This document shows positions 58,698 to 64,000 of a DNA stretch of 64,000 nucleotides, one piece after another. Below the pieces are notes generated by a model. The model was not told the DNA's origin, searched no databases, and saw nothing but the letters and a program-made list of their open reading frames with translations. Position 1 is the first letter of the stretch; each line of letters begins with the position of its first letter. Source of the DNA: Alectryocaccobium sp964389285 (GTDB lineage: Bacteria > Bacillota > Clostridia > Lachnospirales > Lachnospiraceae); the NCBI GenBank assembly GCA_964389285.1, contig CAYMCZ010000002.1, forward strand, positions 124,001 to 188,000, given 5' to 3'. The translations under genes and the position numbers were made by a program.

Positions 58698-59510
58698 TCA
58701 CTGGTCCACCGCATTATGATATTGGCGCACCCATGTCTTAAGCGCTTCGTCTTTATCCTGCGGTAATTCCTTGTTTTCAGCGTCCTTTATTTCTCTGCGC
58801 AGCTCATAGGCCGTCTTTTCACTGACATTCAGCTCACGAAACCGCCTCTCCAGCATCCTGCCGGCGCTTTGGGCCGCGATCGACGGATTTGGTGCGCCGC
58901 TGTTGTATTCTTTAAAATAATATGCCTTTAAATATCCCCGCAGAAATATTTCGCCGTTATCGATATCATACGCTTTTTTAAAGCAATCGTATGCGTTTTC
59001 ACTCTGAAAGAGTCTGGCGTAGGCGCATCCGGTATTATAATATACATTCGCCTTAAAAAAATCCGGCTTTTCTTCGCTTAAAGGCAGCGCAAGGATTTTT
59101 TTATAATATTCAATGCATCTGAGCAGCTTGCCGTTGTTTAAAAGGTCGTCGCCTTTTCTTTTAAATCTGTCGGGTTCCGGCATGTTTTCCAGTTCTTCCG
59201 CCGCGAGCTGGAGCTTTCTTTTTTCGCTTTCGGTAAAATAATTGACCCTGCCGAAAAACCATGTCAGCTTTTTACTGAAACTCATGGCTGAAACCCCTTC
59301 GGGAGAAAGGAATTTTTTCGCGTCTTTTATACCGCAATACGTTTCAAGCCAGAGAGAAAAGTTCGCGTCACCAAGCACTTCTTCCGCAAGCGCCATGTTC
59401 TGGCTGAAAAAATAACAGGCTTCTTCCGCGGAATATATGTTTATATGTACGCTGTCGATATGATACTGCACCTTCGACACGGGAGATTTGCAAAGAAAAT
59501 AATTAATCAT
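58698..59510 (-). CDS. TPR-containing protein of the DUF5716/DUF5717 cluster
   Basis: A 270-residue soluble protein. Residues about 115-200 form tetratricopeptide-like helices (FKRKGDDLLNNGKLLRCIEYY, ANVYYNTGCAYARLFQSENAYDCFKKAY). The first 100 residues and the last 50 are unassigned. It follows the DUF5716 gene by 15 bases and is likely cotranscribed. Possible chaperone or assembly factor, by association only. ACAGGAGG precedes the ATG. Confidence 0.75.
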   Translation of the reverse strand: MINYFLCKSPVSKVQYHIDSVHINIYSAEEACYFFSQNMALAEEVLGDANFSLWLETYCGIKDAKKFLSPEGVSAMSFSKKLTWFFGRVNYFTESEKRKLQLAAEELENMPEPDRFKRKGDDLLNNGKLLRCIEYYKKILALPLSEEKPDFFKANVYYNTGCAYARLFQSENAYDCFKKAYDIDNGEIFLRGYLKAYYFKEYNSGAPNPSIAAQSAGRMLERRFRELNVSEKTAYELRREIKDAENKELPQDKDEALKTWVRQYHNAVDQ

Positions 59511-59525
59511 GAAAACGCCTCCTGT

Positions 59526-60764
59526 TTACAGATAATCCTTCCAGACCATGCCCGATGAAGGAAACATCTCTCCGAATCCCAGATCCGTTACGGTAACTTC
59601 GCATTTGTCCACCGCCGTGAATTTCAGCCTGATCCGAAGCCTTGTAGTCCGCGGAGGACGTTTCGGGAGATTGTCAAGCGGCATTGAGAGTTTCGTTCTT
59701 TTTCTGTTTTCCATGTGATCCACGCGGAAAACGACTCTGTTTTCGTTGTTTAAAATGACTTCACAGCCGCTCTCGGCTTCAAACCAGTGTATGCCCGCCG
59801 CTATCAACGGATGATACACCGGCTGATTGTGGGATATCAGCTCAATTCCGATGTTTTTTCTGACAAGGTCGTTTCCCAGAAAAAGCACATTATTAATTCG
59901 CGCCCTGTCGGTTTTTTCAAGCGCACTGTAACATGCCCCTTTCGCGAAAAGATTGTTTCCGTAGAAAACCTTTCTCTGCGCCTTGCACAAAAGCAGCAGC
60001 GACTCTCTTGCCCAGTAACGCTCAAAACCTCTCCCGACAAGAAAGAATCCCGAAAATTCTTCGCCCTGTGTCGTCTGCCTGATATATTCGCAAAACCGGG
60101 CGTCTCTTTCTTTCGGCTCCATGGGAAGTGTTGTTTCGGGGAATTCTTCAACCATTACGGTCGTCGGCCTTGTGTTTGAGTCACTCTTCAGCATTCTGAA
60201 CTGCGCTTTGGTTTCATCGGGAAAATAATACAGCCCCGCGTTTCTGTTGAAAACTTCGCTTTTTTGATAATATGTATGAGTAAAAAAGCTTTCGTTATAG
60301 TCCTGCAGGAAAGCCTGTTTTTCGGACATGCCCATATACCTGAACGCTTCTTCCACTACAAAAGTAAGCTTCTGTGAAATAACAGGCACCGTAAGTACCA
60401 TAACGCGGATGGAAGCGGCCGGAGTTTTTATATCGGCCTGCTCAAGAGCCTGTTTCATAAGCTCACCCAGCACAATATGAGGTTCAGTCTCCCCGCCTGA
60501 AACCGGAAAGGTTTCGGCTCTGAGACATTTTTCATAGACGTTGTCATAAAGGACACTGTCCTGACGGGCTACGACCTGATCTGCCTTGGTACCGAAGCAC
60601 CAAATGTTTTTTTCCACGTCAAAAGCCATGTGAGCCGGTGAATCTCCGGCGTTTTTATCTTCTCCGGTCATGACCGAAACCGCTTTTTTCTTTGCGGTAT
60701 CATATACGCAGACACGGACATCCTTTTCATTTAATTCCAGTCCGACAACAAACGGATCGGTCAT
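59526..60764 (-). CDS. DUF5716 family, actin/Hsp70-like protein
   Basis: A 412-residue protein of the DUF5716 type. The opening FVVGLELNEKDVRVCVYD is a phosphate-1-like loop of the actin/Hsp70 ATPase fold, and residues about 245-330 (GFFLVGRGFERYW, ALEKTDRARINNVLFLGNDLV) fit the rest of that fold, but the glycine-rich motifs are weak, so ATP hydrolysis is uncertain. The ATG at 60764 has GAGGAGG eight bases upstream; the ATG at 60788 is less likely. Between the DUF5717 and TPR genes. Confidence 0.75.
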   Translation of the reverse strand: MTDPFVVGLELNEKDVRVCVYDTAKKKAVSVMTGEDKNAGDSPAHMAFDVEKNIWCFGTKADQVVARQDSVLYDNVYEKCLRAETFPVSGGETEPHIVLGELMKQALEQADIKTPAASIRVMVLTVPVISQKLTFVVEEAFRYMGMSEKQAFLQDYNESFFTHTYYQKSEVFNRNAGLYYFPDETKAQFRMLKSDSNTRPTTVMVEEFPETTLPMEPKERDARFCEYIRQTTQGEEFSGFFLVGRGFERYWARESLLLLCKAQRKVFYGNNLFAKGACYSALEKTDRARINNVLFLGNDLVRKNIGIELISHNQPVYHPLIAAGIHWFEAESGCEVILNNENRVVFRVDHMENRKRTKLSMPLDNLPKRPPRTTRLRIRLKFTAVDKCEVTVTDLGFGEMFPSSGMVWKDYL

Positions 60765-60797
60765 AGGCATTTCCTCCTCTCTTTGCATCAGTCAGTA

Positions 60798-63700
60798 TCA
60801 AACGGGCTTAAAAAGCCTGTTCGCATATTTTTCTTTCTGGATATATTGATGCATGGTTGCATCCACATCTTTTTCTTCTCTCATGCTTTTTTGCATAAGC
60901 ATTTTATTCAAAAGTTTATATTTACTGTCCCCTGAAATATCCCTTTCGGTTATTTTAAGGCATTTCTCCCCGGTTTCCGAAGTTTTGTCCCCGAAAGATA
61001 CCGTGCAGTTATATCTGATCTTTTCACCGTAAAACAGCAGAAATTCTCTTACAAACAAAGCGTCGGGACATTCTTTTATCGGCTCTTTTGTCTGAACCTG
61101 CACTCCTTCATCGGTTTCGAGACAATAGTTTATGGTTACCGCACTGCCTGAAGGGAAATTTTCTTCCGCGTATACTTTATCTTCCAGCGAGAACCGCTGC
61201 TGAAGCTTTTGCGGAAGAAGCTTGAAAAAAGCGAAACGCATCCCCTTTCCAATAATATCCGAGAGGATTTTTCCTGCTGTTTCCAGATCTTTTTCATCGA
61301 AGCTTCCTGATTCCGCCTTGTATTTAAGCCATGCCGCCGCACAGAAAAGTCCGAATCCCGGCTCTTTTTCATAAGCAAGTCTCATTCTTTCGGCGGTTTC
61401 GGATTTTATTTTCCTGTTTTTTATTATGTAAAGTATCGCAAGAAAAGTCAGATAGGCCTTTCTTACGATCATCTTTCCTGATTTCTTTGAATAGTTTTCA
61501 AAAATATCCTCGCTTAATGAGGAAGTCCTCATGACAAACATGGAACACAGCAGATATCTTTCTTCGAGATCAAAGGTATCTATATTAAAGTTTATACATC
61601 TTCCCCAGAGAGCTTCCATGTCCTCTAAGCTCCCCTCGTACCATTTGCAGAGATATTCCAGAACCGAGTCGTTAAATCTTCCGCATCTGAAAATATGCAA
61701 AGCGAGCTGAAGCAGCTCTTCGTCTTTTTCATAATCCGAAGAAGATATCTTTTCGGCTGCCAGCTTTATCAGATTGGTAAGATCGACCCCTTCGTATCCG
61801 TGACGGCTGATGAGGCTGTACGCTTTGTCGTATTTTCCGAAACTGATGAGCAAGTCCGCCGTTTTGTCTTTATCGATACAGCCGTAGGTAAGCTCTTTTA
61901 TGCTGTCAACTACGGATACGAACTCCCAGTCGTCACAGTTGGAATCGAGATAGTTTAAAATGCATCTTCTGACTTTGTCTCTGTATTCACGCAGGAAAGA
62001 CGCATTTTCCGCCGCCCTCCAGTATTTCAGAAGATTGTTTTTTTCGAGTCGTATATCCCAGTGCTGACGTTCGCACATATACATATGCATCTTTGTGTCC
62101 CAGATGCCGCAGTCATAGCATTTTTGAGCGAGCTCATCGCTTTCAAAAAGCTTTTCAAGATTATATTCCGCCGTCGCGAGATAACGTCTCTTTTTGTCGT
62201 CTTCAAGCAGAATGCAGGCATTTTTACCGGTTATAACCGGAAATGCCACCATGTCCGATATGGGATAAGAATAGGTTTCTTTCAGCACCGGATAGCTTAC
62301 AATGACGGAACGCATTTTTTTGTCGGTACAGGTAAGACGGCGGGTAAATAAAATATCCCACAGATAACCTGCCGTCTCGGCATCGTTTACATCGTTGAAA
62401 TATTCGGAATAAAGAATTGCATAGTATTCGTTGATGCGCCGTTTCTGTAGCGATTTAATCGCAAAATCCAGTATGGCGGCGTCATAGTGGTTATACGTAG
62501 CCGGATCTTCCCGTCTGTTTTTTACAACATAGGCGTAGAGCACCGCTTTTTTTCTCTCGCTCAGAGTATGAGTGTTTGAAAAATACAGCCTGACCGAAAG
62601 CGGGATCGGCTCATCCGAGTCGTCCGGACGGGTTTCCATATAATATTCATAAAGCCTTGCGATCCTGATATCCTGCTCCACCGCTCTGGAGTACCATTTG
62701 TAAAACTCCGGTGAAGCCGGCCTGTCTTTCATAATGTGACGGCATATTGCTTCAAGCAGATCTTTTTCCGGATATTTTTCATACCCTTCTGTCAGAATCC
62801 TGTAATACGTCCCGTTAAAACTTTTAAGATTAGCTCCCAGAAAAGCACATCTTAACAGGACACTTTTCGTAAGCACTCCCTGTTTATGGGCAAACAGCAG
62901 GACTTTGATGGTAAAAGGATCCAGTTTTCTTAAGATGGATTCCTGCTTCTCCATCACTTTCCATGCCCTCAGATACAGAAACGGGCTTCTGCATCCGCAT
63001 CTGTAGGCCGCTTCCAATTCGTCCATTCCGCTTAAGGTTATATAATTCTTTTTTTCCAGTTCATTCAGATAAAGCTCTAAAATCAGATAATTAGCCGGCT
63101 CCTGCTGATAAAACGCATAAAGCCGGGATGTAATGTCCCTCTCTTCTTCCGGCAGTATGCCCGCTTCTTTGGCCAGATACAAATATACAGCCTTTTGCCA
63201 GTATTCCGTGAGCTTTATTTCTCCGCTTTTTACGGGCCATAAAATTTCGGCCAGTCTTTTATTGTCTTCCTGACAAAGGGCGAGATAGGCTTCCGAAAAA
63301 AGGGTAAAGAAATCCTCTGTTTCGATCTTGATCTCGTCGATAAGCTGCTTTGTGGTCTCGTACCACGAACGATAATCTGTTTTTTTAAGTTTCAGCATCA
63401 GATAGTTTCTGAAAATGAGAAGCTTTCGTTTTTTACAGAAATTATCTGTTCCGAGCGGCTCCATTTCGTCTTCGGGTACAGCTTCTATTTCGAGGGTTAT
63501 CTCCTGATAAACCGTTTTTAAGATAATCTTGCCTCTTTTGCGTCTGTTGCCCAACTGTCTGCGGTTTAAAATAAACTCGAGGCCGAAGGATTTGCCTATA
63601 AAATCATCGGTTGTAATCTGGTTTTTTTCGACTTCTATGAAATCGCCCTGAGTGATAACCTCTATCCTGGTGTATCCCCAGGTGTTTCTGTTGATATAAA

Positions 63701-64000
63701 TCGTATCTTTAACAGAGCTTTTCAGAAGGAATTCGGTTCTCGGCTGCTTATCTGTCCTGATCGTTACCGGCTCTTTTTTGCCCGCAGCGATCAGGAATTC
63801 TTCGAGATGCTGGTATGTGACCGGGTTTTGGGAAAAAGCCCTGTAAACTGTCAGGTGCCGCCTGTCGCCGTCTTTCAGGAGCCTGTGGAAATTTTCATCG
63901 GTAAAAATCAAAAATGCCTTGCGATAATCGGAAGATGCCAGCTTTATGAAATCTTCGAACGTTTCAATACTTCCAAACGGTTTTTTTACGGTATCCGTAA
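60798..64000 (-). CDS. DUF5717 family giant protein, 5' end outside window
   Basis: At least 1,066 residues; the frame is open to the window edge (the TTG at 63911 is internal). The N-terminal visible part is beta-rich (GDFIEVEKNQITTDDFIGKSFGLEFIL), then a long run of helical repeat-like segments to the C-terminus, ending MHQYIQKEKYANRLFKPV. This matches the DUF5717 type found with DUF5716. The function is unknown. It forms an operon with the DUF5716 and TPR genes, 33 bases apart from the former. Confidence 0.78.
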   Translation of the reverse strand, partial: TDTVKKPFGSIETFEDFIKLASSDYRKAFLIFTDENFHRLLKDGDRRHLTVYRAFSQNPVTYQHLEEFLIAAGKKEPVTIRTDKQPRTEFLLKSSVKDTIYINRNTWGYTRIEVITQGDFIEVEKNQITTDDFIGKSFGLEFILNRRQLGNRRKRGKIILKTVYQEITLEIEAVPEDEMEPLGTDNFCKKRKLLIFRNYLMLKLKKTDYRSWYETTKQLIDEIKIETEDFFTLFSEAYLALCQEDNKRLAEILWPVKSGEIKLTEYWQKAVYLYLAKEAGILPEEERDITSRLYAFYQQEPANYLILELYLNELEKKNYITLSGMDELEAAYRCGCRSPFLYLRAWKVMEKQESILRKLDPFTIKVLLFAHKQGVLTKSVLLRCAFLGANLKSFNGTYYRILTEGYEKYPEKDLLEAICRHIMKDRPASPEFYKWYSRAVEQDIRIARLYEYYMETRPDDSDEPIPLSVRLYFSNTHTLSERKKAVLYAYVVKNRREDPATYNHYDAAILDFAIKSLQKRRINEYYAILYSEYFNDVNDAETAGYLWDILFTRRLTCTDKKMRSVIVSYPVLKETYSYPISDMVAFPVITGKNACILLEDDKKRRYLATAEYNLEKLFESDELAQKCYDCGIWDTKMHMYMCERQHWDIRLEKNNLLKYWRAAENASFLREYRDKVRRCILNYLDSNCDDWEFVSVVDSIKELTYGCIDKDKTADLLISFGKYDKAYSLISRHGYEGVDLTNLIKLAAEKISSSDYEKDEELLQLALHIFRCGRFNDSVLEYLCKWYEGSLEDMEALWGRCINFNIDTFDLEERYLLCSMFVMRTSSLSEDIFENYSKKSGKMIVRKAYLTFLAILYIIKNRKIKSETAERMRLAYEKEPGFGLFCAAAWLKYKAESGSFDEKDLETAGKILSDIIGKGMRFAFFKLLPQKLQQRFSLEDKVYAEENFPSGSAVTINYCLETDEGVQVQTKEPIKECPDALFVREFLLFYGEKIRYNCTVSFGDKTSETGEKCLKITERDISGDSKYKLLNKMLMQKSMREEKDVDATMHQYIQKEKYANRLFKPV

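Noticed and set aside
63911..64000. Start of the DUF5717 protein at 63911
   Set aside because: The codon is TTG without a ribosome site and the frame stays open with coherent sequence to the window edge, so the gene begins outside.

Overview
The window looks like part of the chromosome of a Lachnospiraceae-type clostridium (Bacillota). This rests on gene content: a gdpP-rplI-dnaB block, a class B sortase, acidic cell-wall proteins, the DUF5716/DUF5717 pair, a DUF1846 protein, tandem feoA genes before feoB, and strong AGGAGG ribosome sites. Almost all genes are on the minus strand. There is no rRNA, no CRISPR, no insertion sequence and no recognisable prophage.

Layout. 1-1216: feoB (cut by the window edge) and two feoA genes behind a DtxR-type operator. 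1423-3012: a lone radical SAM enzyme and a large nested hairpin. 3025-11652: DUF1846 protein, rarA, a DUF2298 membrane protein and a heterodimeric ABC exporter. 11877-14756: a secreted C39-like peptidase and a eukaryote-type HisA. 14849-19203: a cluster of DnaA-box-like sites, then parC and parE. 19328-34490: an accessory RNA-repair and signalling island. 34684-43366: lipoprotein, zinc-ribbon membrane protein, DtxR-family regulator, an SbcCD-like pair (YhaN/YhaO), asnS, a membrane-anchored propeller-like protein, and a 56-residue 2x[4Fe-4S] ferredoxin. 43427-58688: housekeeping genes (dnaB, rplI, gdpP, ssb, sir2, srtB, thrS, rdgB, an rRNA methyltransferase, cysK, a MATE exporter, ispD, tsaD, rnz). 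58698-64000: a TPR protein, a DUF5716 actin/Hsp70-like protein and a giant DUF5717 protein cut by the window edge.

The most exciting item is in the island. At 21504-21573 (minus strand) lies a circularly permuted tRNA: the 3' half (anticodon 3' strand, variable loop, T arm, acceptor 3' strand, A73) is encoded BEFORE the 5' half (acceptor 5' strand, D arm, anticodon 5' strand), joined by a 5-nt linker. All 7 acceptor pairs, 5 anticodon-stem pairs, both arms and the usual tertiary contacts are present. The flanking leader and trailer pair with each other (8 bp plus a further 7 bp), holding the opened anticodon together. The same island encodes an RtcB RNA ligase, the kind of enzyme needed to join the two anticodon ends. 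Around them are a TIR protein, an HTH regulator, an FHA protein, a Ser/Thr kinase fused to a Cys-based phosphatase-like domain, a propeller-like protein, two proteins with DUF6273-type domains, an FtsZ/tubulin-like GTPase, a zinc ribbon and a TerD-like protein. Two island promoters share a 19-nt element. I infer a phospho-signalled RNA-repair or stress system built around a permuted tRNA.

A second theme is iron: GTTAG-N6-CTAAC type operators lie before feoA, before the DtxR-family gene itself and (weaker) before the ferredoxin gene. Functions of most island proteins are family-level inferences from motifs; no database search was possible.
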